Both the position numbers and the translations under genes were made by a program. The notes below the pieces were generated by a model, which did not search any database, was not told the DNA's origin, and was given only the letters and a program-made list of their open reading frames with translations. A stretch of 64,000 bases of DNA from 2-02-FULL-55-14 sp964473365 (GTDB lineage Bacteria > Bacteroidota > Ignavibacteria > UBA10030): NCBI GenBank assembly GCA_964473365.1, contig CAYYOV010000014.1:12504-76503 (forward strand), in the 5' to 3' direction. Positions 41,500-49,469 of the stretch are shown one piece after another; the stretch's first letter is position 1, and every line of letters starts with the position of its first letter.

Positions 41500-42057
41500 A
41501 TGGGCGCGATCCTCGATATCATTGGGTCGTATATCTTCAAGGCGGCGATGGTTGGCATCATCCTGGCGACCTCGATGTCGCTCAACGAAGTGATGACGAA
41601 GAAGGCCCAACAGACGAACCTTGAGAAGACGATGAACATCGCATTATCGGTCGTCGACTGGGACCTTCGCAACATCGGCTACAACTACTCCGGATCATCG
41701 AAGATTGTGTATTTCAACTCGACCGGGTTCAAATACTATGGCGATGTGGACAACAACGGCACGGTCGATTCGGTCCAGTGGGTCGTCTCATCACCGAAAG
41801 TGACGGTCGGCGACAGTCTGGTAACGAGATATACCGTTTCGCGCAGATTGAACAACGGGTCGTACTATTCGGTCTTGTCGCGCTTGCGTCATCTCGATGT
41901 CGCCTTTCTGGATGCTTCAGGAAGCGCCACGAGTACGCCTGCCAGCGTTCGTGCGATCCGGATCAAGATCACCGCGGAATCTCCGTTTATCATTAATGGC
42001 GAGATCCTGACGGCAACTCGGCAGATTACCGTGTTCCCGCCGAACCTCGCATTCTAG
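41500..42057 (+). CDS. Pilin-like membrane-anchored protein 2 (hypothetical)
   Basis: This 185-residue protein has an N-terminal hydrophobic helix (IIGSYIFKAAMVGIILATSMS), then a helix (LNEVMTKKAQQTNLEKTMNIALSVV cut by MTK) and a beta-rich domain. The domain contains DWDLRNIGYNYSGSSKIV, YFNSTGFKYYGDVDNNG and VRAIRIKITAESPF. WDLRNIGYN and RxIxIxLTxxSP-like wording resembles PilW/PilV-type minor pseudopilins, in which RxIGY and a terminal strand recur. It lacks a recognisable prepilin peptidase site. Tightly packed between the other two pilin-like genes. Confidence 0.6.
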   Translation: MGAILDIIGSYIFKAAMVGIILATSMSLNEVMTKKAQQTNLEKTMNIALSVVDWDLRNIGYNYSGSSKIVYFNSTGFKYYGDVDNNGTVDSVQWVVSSPKVTVGDSLVTRYTVSRRLNNGSYYSVLSRLRHLDVAFLDASGSATSTPASVRAIRIKITAESPFIINGEILTATRQITVFPPNLAF

Positions 42058-42070
42058 TTCCCGCAAGATC

Positions 42071-42574
42071 ATGAGACACTCTTCGCTCATTTTTGTCGGC
42101 GGCTTCACGCTCGTCTTCGGCTTCTTCGCGGCGGAATCGTACGACGCCGATGCCGACGCACTCCGGACTGCGGAGATACGCGCTTCGCAGATGCAGGCCG
42201 ACCTCATCGCCGAGGCCGGCTGCTACATGGCCTCACATGCGGCAGCGATCAGTGCGTGGGGAACGACGACGACCGCCATGAATGGCGGCACGCTGACCTA
42301 TACCGTCACGAAGCCGACTTCGACACCTGCACTCTCTTCACCGGATTGGGAGAACATCAGCGGAGTGTGGTATCCCCTGAAAGCAACAGCAGTGTGTACC
42401 GGGAAATACGGTGAGATCACCATCGTGAAACGTGCGGCGCTGGAGAAGCGCTCCGTGACGGCCGCCGGCTACCTGACGTGGCGCCAGTGGGTCATCAAGC
42501 GCCTCTATACGGACCCCTATTCACTCGCCGACCCCCGTACCGATTCGCTCATGGCGAATTCCGTTCGTCGGTGA
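42071..42574 (+). CDS. Pilin-like protein 3 (hypothetical)
   Basis: This 167-residue protein opens MRHSSLIFVGGFTLVFGFFA. The GFTLV wording resembles a prepilin cleavage site (G then FTL), but Glu at +5 is replaced by Phe and the hydrophobic stretch is short. Residues 25-65 form a helix (RTAEIRASQMQADLIAEAGC), followed by a Thr/Ser-rich strand region. It probably belongs with the two proteins upstream as minor filament subunits. A 177-nt spacer with a hairpin separates it from the HerA gene. Confidence 0.55.
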   Translation: MRHSSLIFVGGFTLVFGFFAAESYDADADALRTAEIRASQMQADLIAEAGCYMASHAAAISAWGTTTTAMNGGTLTYTVTKPTSTPALSSPDWENISGVWYPLKATAVCTGKYGEITIVKRAALEKRSVTAAGYLTWRQWVIKRLYTDPYSLADPRTDSLMANSVRR

Positions 42575-42637
42575 GGGATCTTTTGATCGGGGCGAAACGC
42601 AGATACCGTCCCACGATAAACACCGGTAATCCCTTCA

Positions 42638-42664
42638 AAAACCGCAGTCGAGCCCTCCGGTTTT
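42638..42664 (+). terminator. Possible terminator or attenuator hairpin upstream of the HerA gene
   Basis: AAAACCG (42638-42644) pairs with CGGTTTT (42658-42664) around a 13-nt loop; GTGGTTCTTTCC follows. It lies between pilin-like gene 3 and the HerA gene. Confidence 0.45.
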
Positions 42665-42751
42665 GTGGTTCTTTCCGAGTTTTTTCACTAGGTTCAAAAT
42701 TGTCGCAGTCTATCACTTACGCTCGAACGCTCAAGCGAAGTCTTCCTCAGA

Positions 42752-44350
42752 ATGTCTAATTGGGACCAAAAAAAGATCGGGTCCGTTGTTGAGGTCAACA
42801 GCACCGGCGTCGAAGTAAAGATCGATGCGGAAGGCGGCCTCACGCGCAAGATCGGCGAGAAGACCTATTATGTGGGTCAGATCGGGACGTACGTCCTCAT
42901 CCCGATCGGGCAATCCTACGTCATCGGTATCGTGTCCGAAGCCCGCCGGACGGACAGCTCGAACGGCGAGACGCCGATGATGGTCGCCACGACCCTCATT
43001 GGGACGATCCGGAAGGGGAAGTTCGAACCCGGCGTATCGGTCCTACCGAGCATCGACATGCCCGTGTACCTTCTCGAGGACAAGGACATTCGTGGCGCTT
43101 TCCAGGCCTTCCAGCAATACAATTTCTCGATCGGCACCCTGTCTATGTTCGAGACAGAACGGGCCTATCTGAACCCGAACAAGTTCTTCGGGAAGCACAT
43201 TGCCGTCCTCGGGAGCAGCGGGTCCGGAAAGTCGCACACGGTCGCCTCGGTCCTTCAAAAGGTCGTGTCGCTTCCCGAGACGCACGTCGTCATCCTCGAC
43301 CTGCACAACGAATACCGTCAGGCCTTTCCCGACACGGGGCAGTACTGCGAGATCTCTTCCCTGGAGCTGCCGTACTGGCTGCTGAACTTCGACGAAATGC
43401 GGGAGATGTTCGTCGACCCGAACGACGAGAACGCGTCGATCCAAATGTCGCTGCTGCAGGACCTCGTCATCCTGTCGAAGAAGGACAAGAACCCGCGCTT
43501 GACCGACGTGATCACGCTCGATTCCCCTGTCTATTTCGACCTGGCCGCCATCCGCGGCCGTCTGCAATTCCTCGACGGGGAAAAGGTCACGAGCAGTGCC
43601 GGCATGCGGGAGGGTCCCTTCTCCGGAAAGCTGACGCGGCTCATCGCCCGGCTCGACACGAAGATGAACGACTCGCGGTACGCGTTCATGTTCAAGCCGA
43701 AGCTCATGGCCGATACCGAATCGGCCGTGTCGCTCCTCATGATGTTGTTCGGCCTGAGCGGCAAGTCGCGCGTGACGCTCATGGACCTCAGCGGCGTACC
43801 ATCGGATATTTTGAAAACGATCGTTGCCCTCCTGGCCCGGCTGGCATTCGATTTCAATTTCTGGAATCCAAATCGTTCGGAGTTGCCGATCCTTCTCGTC
43901 TTTGAGGAGGCACACAACTATCTCTCGGTGCATGCCGAGGGTTCGACAGCGGCCCGCAAGACGGTCGAACGGATCGCCAAAGAAGGCCGAAAATACGGCG
44001 TCAGTTGTATGCTCGTCAGCCAACGGCCGGCCGAGATCTCCGAGACGATCCTGTCTCAGTGCAGCAATTTCATCCTGTTGCGTCTGCTGAACCCGACCGA
44101 CCAGGCGTACATCCGCCGGCTCGTCCCGGAATCGTTCAGCGGGCTTGAGTCCTCTATTTCGCTGCTCCGGCAGGGCGAAGCGATCATCCTGGGTGATTCC
44201 ATCCCGATGCCGCAGCGGGTGCAGATCGACCCGCCGTCGCCGCCGCCACTGAGCTCCGACGTGCTCTTCTTCGACAAATGGAAGAAAAGCGACGTGAAGA
44301 CCGATCCGCACGAAGTGCTCGAGCGGTGGTGGAACCAACAGCGTAACTGA
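42752..44350 (+). CDS. HerA-family (DUF87) ATPase
   Basis: This 532-residue protein has an N-terminal HerA barrel-like domain (IGSVVEVNSTGVEVKIDAEG, GQIGTYVLIPIGQSYVIGIV), Walker A GSSGSGKSHTV near residue 153, and Walker B LLVFEEAHNYL near 380. Then come sensor segments VSCMLVSQRPAEISETILSQ and a LRLLNPTDQAYIRRLVPES block typical of HerA hexameric translocases. HerA normally works with the NurA nuclease in DNA end processing; no NurA is encoded here. The PilC-like gene starts 2 nt after its stop, so it is probably a working part of the filament machine or of DNA transfer through it. Confidence 0.9.
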   Translation: MSNWDQKKIGSVVEVNSTGVEVKIDAEGGLTRKIGEKTYYVGQIGTYVLIPIGQSYVIGIVSEARRTDSSNGETPMMVATTLIGTIRKGKFEPGVSVLPSIDMPVYLLEDKDIRGAFQAFQQYNFSIGTLSMFETERAYLNPNKFFGKHIAVLGSSGSGKSHTVASVLQKVVSLPETHVVILDLHNEYRQAFPDTGQYCEISSLELPYWLLNFDEMREMFVDPNDENASIQMSLLQDLVILSKKDKNPRLTDVITLDSPVYFDLAAIRGRLQFLDGEKVTSSAGMREGPFSGKLTRLIARLDTKMNDSRYAFMFKPKLMADTESAVSLLMMLFGLSGKSRVTLMDLSGVPSDILKTIVALLARLAFDFNFWNPNRSELPILLVFEEAHNYLSVHAEGSTAARKTVERIAKEGRKYGVSCMLVSQRPAEISETILSQCSNFILLRLLNPTDQAYIRRLVPESFSGLESSISLLRQGEAIILGDSIPMPQRVQIDPPSPPPLSSDVLFFDKWKKSDVKTDPHEVLERWWNQQRN

Positions 44351-44352
44351 CC

Positions 44353-45708
44353 ATGGCCCGGATGCCGACCAAGGTTGAGTACCGTGTCTCCGCTCAGGAT
44401 CGTGCCGGGCGGGCGCTGGTGAAGTACGTCATGGCCACGTCGTACATGGAGGCGCGGTCGAGGGGGCGGGAGTGGACGTCGCGCAACGGGGCCCAGCTGC
44501 TGAAGGTCGAAAAGAAGCGGACGTTCGTCTACAAGGCACGCCGCGGAGACAAGCTCATCACGGGTACGCAAAGCGCGTATTCGAGGGCGGAGGTAACGGC
44601 TGCGCTCAAGCGCATCGGCTACCAGGTCCAATCGGTCTACACGCCCTTCTCGATCAAGTTCGCGGCGCCGGCGACGGATATTGTCGGGTTCGTCTCGCAG
44701 AGCGCAAAACTGCTCGAGCAGAAGCTGCCGTTCAACGAGGTCCTTGTTCTGATGTCCGACAACATCAAGAACAAAGCCCTCAACCAGTGCATCCGCGACG
44801 TGATGAACGACCTTCGGAACGGTATGGATTCCCGGGAGGCGTTCCTCCGTCAATCGCAGGTGCTTGGCTACCACACGGCCTTGTTGCTCGGCATCGCAAC
44901 GAAGAGCGGCGATGTGGCGGCGATCTTCCGGAGCGTGGCCCAGCTGGTCGAACGGCAGGCGGAGTTCTCCAAGGGCCTGAAGTCGGCGCTGCTCATGCCG
45001 GCCGTTACCGCGGTCACCCTCGTCGGGGCCATCATCTTCTATGCGATGTATCTCGTGCCGCAGATGATGGACATGCTCGGCCCGATGATGTCGGAGATCC
45101 CTCCGGTGACCGCCTTCACGCTGGAGGCGAGCGCGTTCATCCAGGAGAACTACCCCTGGCTCATTGGGCTCTTCCTCGCCATCGTTGGAGGATTCTACGG
45201 CTGGCTGACGACGAGCAACGGCCGTCTGCAGTTCGATCGGTACGTCGTCCGCATGCCTTACGTGGGGACGATCCTCAAGAACACTTCGGTCGAAATCTTT
45301 ACAAGGGTACTCAGCATCATCTATACATCGTCGGGTGAGAATATCGAAGCGATGCAGGTGGCAGCAGACGCGAGCGGAAATCTGTGGTTCGCTCGTCAGA
45401 TCCGGACCGTCGCTTCTCCGATGATGCTGACACAGGGCGTGGAGCTGGGCCGGGCCCTCGCCGCAACGGAGTTCCTGCCCGAAATGGCCCTGTCGCGATT
45501 TCGGACGGCAGCCGAGACAGGTTCGGTCAAGACGACGGCGCAGAATCTCGCCGATTATTACGAGACAGAGAATTCGTTCGCGATGAAGAACCTGGTCAGC
45601 ATCATCGAGCTGGGCGTCACGGTCATCATCATGGGTTCGCTCGTCTTCCTGACGTTGTTGTCGTCGGAGACAGCAAGCATCGACACCAGCCGGATCGGCG
45701 TCGGATAA
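44353..45708 (+). CDS. PilC/GspF-type inner-membrane platform protein
   Basis: This 451-residue protein has an N-terminal domain (about 1-110) with two tandem segments (VEYRVSAQDRAGRALVKYVMA; RGDKLITGTQSAYSRAEV) and two T2SF domains. Those are FVSQSAKLLEQKLPFNEVLVL, GMDSREAFLRQ and LLGIATKSGDVAAIFRSVAQ, and the second block FTRVLSIIYTSSGENIEAM. Hydrophobic helices follow each (VTAVTLVGAIIFYAMYLVP; YPWLIGLFLAIVGGFYG; LGVTVIIMGSLVFLTLL). It is the membrane anchor that couples the PilB/GspE ATPase to filament assembly. It is sandwiched between HerA (2 nt) and PilB (3 nt) genes. Confidence 0.92.
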   Translation: MARMPTKVEYRVSAQDRAGRALVKYVMATSYMEARSRGREWTSRNGAQLLKVEKKRTFVYKARRGDKLITGTQSAYSRAEVTAALKRIGYQVQSVYTPFSIKFAAPATDIVGFVSQSAKLLEQKLPFNEVLVLMSDNIKNKALNQCIRDVMNDLRNGMDSREAFLRQSQVLGYHTALLLGIATKSGDVAAIFRSVAQLVERQAEFSKGLKSALLMPAVTAVTLVGAIIFYAMYLVPQMMDMLGPMMSEIPPVTAFTLEASAFIQENYPWLIGLFLAIVGGFYGWLTTSNGRLQFDRYVVRMPYVGTILKNTSVEIFTRVLSIIYTSSGENIEAMQVAADASGNLWFARQIRTVASPMMLTQGVELGRALAATEFLPEMALSRFRTAAETGSVKTTAQNLADYYETENSFAMKNLVSIIELGVTVIIMGSLVFLTLLSSETASIDTSRIGVG

Positions 45709-45711
45709 GAC

Positions 45712-47511
45712 ATGGAACAACAACCCGCACCTTCAAAGAACGTGAAGCGGGACCTGCCCGCCCTGCTCGTTGAGCACGGCGTGGTGACCCAGAGCGTCCT
45801 CGACGAAGCCTCGGCGGTGATGGCGACCGACCCGGCGCCGTCGCCGCGTCGGCTCGTGCGCATCCTGGCCGACCAGTTCAAGGTGGACGCCGACGCCCTC
45901 TACCGCGAGGTGGCTCAGTTCTACGCGTTCAGAACGCTCGACGTCGAACGCGAAGGGATTACGGACGACCGGATCGCGTTCATCCGGGCGATGTTGGAAT
46001 ACCTGCCGCCGCATCTTCAGGACCGGGCCGCCGATTCGCAGGTGCTGCCGTTTACGGTCGATGCGACGAATCCCAATCGACTCCTCCTGGTTTCTCCCGA
46101 CCCGACGCGGCGCGAGGTCTACGAGGTCGCGAAGGGGACCGGATACAAGTCGTTCGAGATCTGCTTCACCCCGCCCAGCCAGTGGCAGGACCTGTGGCGC
46201 AAGGTGGTCGTCGCACGGCCTTCGCAAGCGCAGGGGCAATACTCGACCGGCGCGATCGAAGAAGTGGAGGAGGAAGAGGACGAAGGGTTCGAGCGCGAGA
46301 TCGAGCAGGAGATCAGCCGGAGCGGGCTGATGACCCTGATCGACAATATCCTCGTCGACGGCGTACGCGTCGGGGCAAGCGATATTCATGTGATCCCGCG
46401 TGGCGAGAAGATCTCGGAGTTCCACTTCCGCATCGACGGTAAGTTGACGCTCTGGCTCCGTTACACGGAGGCCCGCACCGAAGCGGTCTCGGCAGTGCTC
46501 AAGGACCGCGCAAAAGGTCTGGACCGGTTCGAACGGAACATGGCGCAGGACGGGTTCGCGCAGATGCTCATCGACGGCAAGACGATCCGCTTCCGCGTCT
46601 CGGTCCTGCCGACGGTAGGGAAGGAGCTCAAGAGCAAGCACGAATCGATCGTCATTCGTATCCTGCAGGAACCGAACCTGTCCATCCGGATCGAGGACCT
46701 CGGGTTCAATCCGCAGGCCGAGCAATCGCTCCGGAAGGCCATCGCCAAGCCGCACGGGATCATCATCGTCACAGGCCCGACGGGATCCGGGAAAAGCACG
46801 ACGCTCGTGGCCGCCCTGCGCGCCATCATGGACCCGGCGTACAACATTCTGACCGTCGAAGACCCTGTCGAGTATTTCATCGACGGTGCCAGGCAGATCA
46901 AGCTGAACCCGAAACTCGATTTCGAGGGGGCTCTGCGCGCCATCCTGCGTCACGATCCTGACATCGTCATGGTCGGTGAGATGCGCGACAGGATCACGGC
47001 GGAGATCGCCATCAAGCTCGCGAACACCGGTCACTTGACCTTCTCGACGCTCCATACGAACGATTCGGTCAGCGTCATTTCGCGACTCATGAAGATGGGC
47101 GTCGAACCGTTCCTCATCGCATACGCGATCAACCTCGTCGTCGCGCAACGGCTGATGCGGCGCCTCTGCCCGCGATGCAAGGCCCCGATGCCCGTGACGG
47201 AGTATGATGAGCTACGGGCGCTTGGACTGACGGAGGCGGAGATCAACAACGGGTCGTTCTTCTCGGCCGTGGGATGTTCGGATTGCATCGGCGGGTATCG
47301 TGGTCGTCGGGCGATCCATGAAGCATTGTATTTCACTAAAGACATCCGTAAGCTCATCATGCAATCCGACACGATGGTCGATGATGAGAAGATCCGCGAG
47401 GGAGCAGCCCGCGGCGGTATGCTCACGTTGCGACAAGCGGCCATCAATCTGCTGAAAGAAGGGGTGACCTCGGTCGACGAAGTGGTCTCTGTCACGTCAG
47501 AGGAAGACTGA
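45712..47511 (+). CDS. PilB/GspE-type assembly ATPase
   Basis: This 599-residue secretion ATPase has an N-terminal MshEN-like region (LVEHGVVTQSVLDEASAVMA), an acidic linker (EEVEEEEDEGFEREIEQEI) and a core with ASDIHVIPRGE. Walker A is GPTGSGKST near residue 355, followed by the Asp box TVEDPVEYF, the His box STLHTNDS and Walker B GEMRDRITAEIAI. A tetracysteine zinc motif (CPRC, later CSDC) near 485-525 marks the extension-type PilB/GspE ATPases rather than retraction PilT. It powers filament assembly with the PilC-like protein. Confidence 0.94.
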   Translation: MEQQPAPSKNVKRDLPALLVEHGVVTQSVLDEASAVMATDPAPSPRRLVRILADQFKVDADALYREVAQFYAFRTLDVEREGITDDRIAFIRAMLEYLPPHLQDRAADSQVLPFTVDATNPNRLLLVSPDPTRREVYEVAKGTGYKSFEICFTPPSQWQDLWRKVVVARPSQAQGQYSTGAIEEVEEEEDEGFEREIEQEISRSGLMTLIDNILVDGVRVGASDIHVIPRGEKISEFHFRIDGKLTLWLRYTEARTEAVSAVLKDRAKGLDRFERNMAQDGFAQMLIDGKTIRFRVSVLPTVGKELKSKHESIVIRILQEPNLSIRIEDLGFNPQAEQSLRKAIAKPHGIIIVTGPTGSGKSTTLVAALRAIMDPAYNILTVEDPVEYFIDGARQIKLNPKLDFEGALRAILRHDPDIVMVGEMRDRITAEIAIKLANTGHLTFSTLHTNDSVSVISRLMKMGVEPFLIAYAINLVVAQRLMRRLCPRCKAPMPVTEYDELRALGLTEAEINNGSFFSAVGCSDCIGGYRGRRAIHEALYFTKDIRKLIMQSDTMVDDEKIREGAARGGMLTLRQAAINLLKEGVTSVDEVVSVTSEED

Positions 47512-47539
47512 GGCCGGTCCATCCCCTCCCCCATCCTGC

Positions 47540-49018
47540 ATGGCCGTCCGTTCCGACATACAACAACAAGCTGGCGAGATCGCCCGGGCGAAAGCTGCGG
47601 CGAAGGAATGCCTCATTGCGGCCGACAAGTTCCTGAAGGACCGGCAGTTCGACAAGGCGCGTGCACAGGTCAACAAGGCGAAGGAGATCGACCCGTCGAA
47701 CCCGTATATCTCGGCCTTCGAGGAACGGATCAAGATCTTCGAAGAGCAGTTGAAGTCGCAGCCCGCGCCTGCACCCAAGGCTCCGGAGCCTCCTCCGGCT
47801 GCGGCACCCAAGGTAGAACCGGTCGCGCCTCCAAAGCCGGTAGCCGAGCCTCCCAAGGCCAAGCCGACGCCTCCGCCGACCCCGGTGGTGGAGAAGCCGA
47901 AGCCGGCCCCGGCGCCTGTCGTCGAGAAGCCTTCTCCGCCCCCGGCACCCGTGGTCGAAAAGCCGAAGCCGGTTCCGCCTCCGGTCGTGGAGAAGCCCAA
48001 ACCGGCGCCAGCCCCAGCTCCTGAGCCGGCGAAGCCGAAGCCTGTGCCTCCTCCTCCCGAACCAGAGCCCGAGCCTGTGCCGGAGCCACCTCCGGCCCGG
48101 CCAGCCCGTGCGGCGATGCCTCCGGACGAGACAGTGCTACCCAGGCATGTACCTGAGCCTGCGCCTGCAAAGACCGCAGCAGCTGGTCCGCCTCCATCGG
48201 ACGAACTGAAGGTGAAGATGGAGGAGATGAGCCGGCAGATCATGGAATTGTCATCGGCGCTCCTGTCCGAACGGCGGACGCGCGAAGATATTCTCAAGAA
48301 GCAGCTCGAACAGTCCGTCAGCCGTTTTCGCGAAGGATTGCGGAAAGCGTGGTCACTCGGCGCTCCGAAAGAGAAGGCACAGGCGGAGGTGGACGCGCTG
48401 GCGCATTCGCTCGGCCTTGATGACGACGTCATCTCCTCGGTGACCCGCGAAGTGAAGTTGGAGATGTATGGGCGTGCCGTGAAAGAGATGTTGGCCAAGC
48501 GCAAGCTGATTCGGAGCTCATCGTCCACGATGGATTGGCTGCGAAAGGTCTATCAGATCTCGATGGCCGAGTATCTGGAGTATGAGTCGAAGTTCCTTCT
48601 CGACCTGGTGACCGACCAGTTCCGCGGCACGTTGCTGCTTGTGGCCGGGACCGACTCTGTCCGGCGTGACCTGGCGGTGCGGATGAAGTCGTCCGGGTTC
48701 GCCGTCGTCGCGGCGCTGACCCCGGAGGAGGCCCTCGAGAAGATCGAGCGCGTCAGTCCGACGATCGTGCTGACGGAGACGCAGTTCCCCGGACGTGTCG
48801 TCAGCGGCGTGATGTTCCTGCAGTTGCTGCGCGCCAACCCGAAGTTCTCGTTCGTACCTGTCGTTCTGCTGTGCGACGAGCAGGAGGCGGTGACGCTGCA
48901 ATCGTCCGAGCTGAGGGACATCGAAGGCGTCATCCGAACGCCCGTCGATTACGATGAATTGAACGCAATGATCAACGAGAAGTTGGCGGCGTTGCGAAAC
49001 GCCATCTCGAATATTTGA
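47540..49018 (+). CDS. Proline-rich protein with C-terminal Glu-substituted pseudo-receiver
   Basis: This 492-residue soluble protein has a helical N-terminus (KDRQFDKARAQVNKAKEIDP, TPR-like, 1-75), then about 155 Pro-rich residues with four PVVEKPxP repeats. A coiled-coil region follows, then a receiver-like domain (about 362-490). In the receiver, LLLVAGTDSVRRDL lacks the acidic pair, the phospho-Asp is Glu413 in PTIVLTETQFPG, and the Lys is Thr in VIRTPVDYDEL. It cannot be phosphorylated normally and may mimic an active state. It lies 28 nt after PilB and looks like an adaptor between motor and signalling proteins. Confidence 0.82.
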   Translation: MAVRSDIQQQAGEIARAKAAAKECLIAADKFLKDRQFDKARAQVNKAKEIDPSNPYISAFEERIKIFEEQLKSQPAPAPKAPEPPPAAAPKVEPVAPPKPVAEPPKAKPTPPPTPVVEKPKPAPAPVVEKPSPPPAPVVEKPKPVPPPVVEKPKPAPAPAPEPAKPKPVPPPPEPEPEPVPEPPPARPARAAMPPDETVLPRHVPEPAPAKTAAAGPPPSDELKVKMEEMSRQIMELSSALLSERRTREDILKKQLEQSVSRFREGLRKAWSLGAPKEKAQAEVDALAHSLGLDDDVISSVTREVKLEMYGRAVKEMLAKRKLIRSSSSTMDWLRKVYQISMAEYLEYESKFLLDLVTDQFRGTLLLVAGTDSVRRDLAVRMKSSGFAVVAALTPEEALEKIERVSPTIVLTETQFPGRVVSGVMFLQLLRANPKFSFVPVVLLCDEQEAVTLQSSELRDIEGVIRTPVDYDELNAMINEKLAALRNAISNI

Positions 49019-49068
49019 ATCACCGGCGGTCCGCCCAGCGCGGGACGCGCCGCACCCCAGAGGCTGAT

Positions 49069-49443
49069 ATGGCGAAACAGATCTTGCTGGCCGAAGATGA
49101 CGAGGACAACCGCGACCTCATGGTGTTCGTGGTCGAACGGGGAGGGCTGGATGCCGAGCTGCTCCTTGCGGAGAATGGGCAACAGGCCGTCGAGATCGCG
49201 CGCGCCAAGAAGCCGGTATTGATCTTGATGGACATGCAGATGCCGGTCATGGACGGGTTCACGGCAGTGAAGATTCTGAAAGCCGACCCGGAGACGCAGG
49301 AGATCCCGATTATCGCGTTCACGGCGCAGGCGCGTGCGGAGGACAAGGAGATCACCCGGTCGATCGGTTGCGTGGAGCACTACACGAAGCCGATGGACCC
49401 GGAAGAGCTCATCACGCTCATCCGCCGGTATATCGGCGAGTAA
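49069..49443 (+). CDS. CheY-like single-domain response regulator
   Basis: This 124-residue receiver is complete: acidic pair in LLAEDDEDNRDL, phospho-Asp in LILMDMQMPVMDGF, Thr in IAFTAQ, and Lys in HYTKPMDPEEL. It has no output domain, so it probably acts by binding a motor or relaying phosphate to the hybrid kinase that starts 26 nt downstream. The start follows GAGG by 8 nt. Confidence 0.92.
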   Translation: MAKQILLAEDDEDNRDLMVFVVERGGLDAELLLAENGQQAVEIARAKKPVLILMDMQMPVMDGFTAVKILKADPETQEIPIIAFTAQARAEDKEITRSIGCVEHYTKPMDPEELITLIRRYIGE

Positions 49444-49469
49444 CCCAGACCTTTCGAGATATCACGATC

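Noticed and set aside
42580..42660. c-di-GMP-I-like riboswitch upstream of the HerA gene
   Set aside because: GGGGCGAAACGCAG looks vaguely similar, but the conserved helices and the GGGACGCAAAGCCTCCGG core are not present.
43043..45723. Long antisense open frames (431 and 555 codons) opposite the HerA and PilC genes
   Set aside because: They lie fully antisense to well-supported genes, have Arg/His/Asp-rich low-information sequence, and arise from high GC at third positions.
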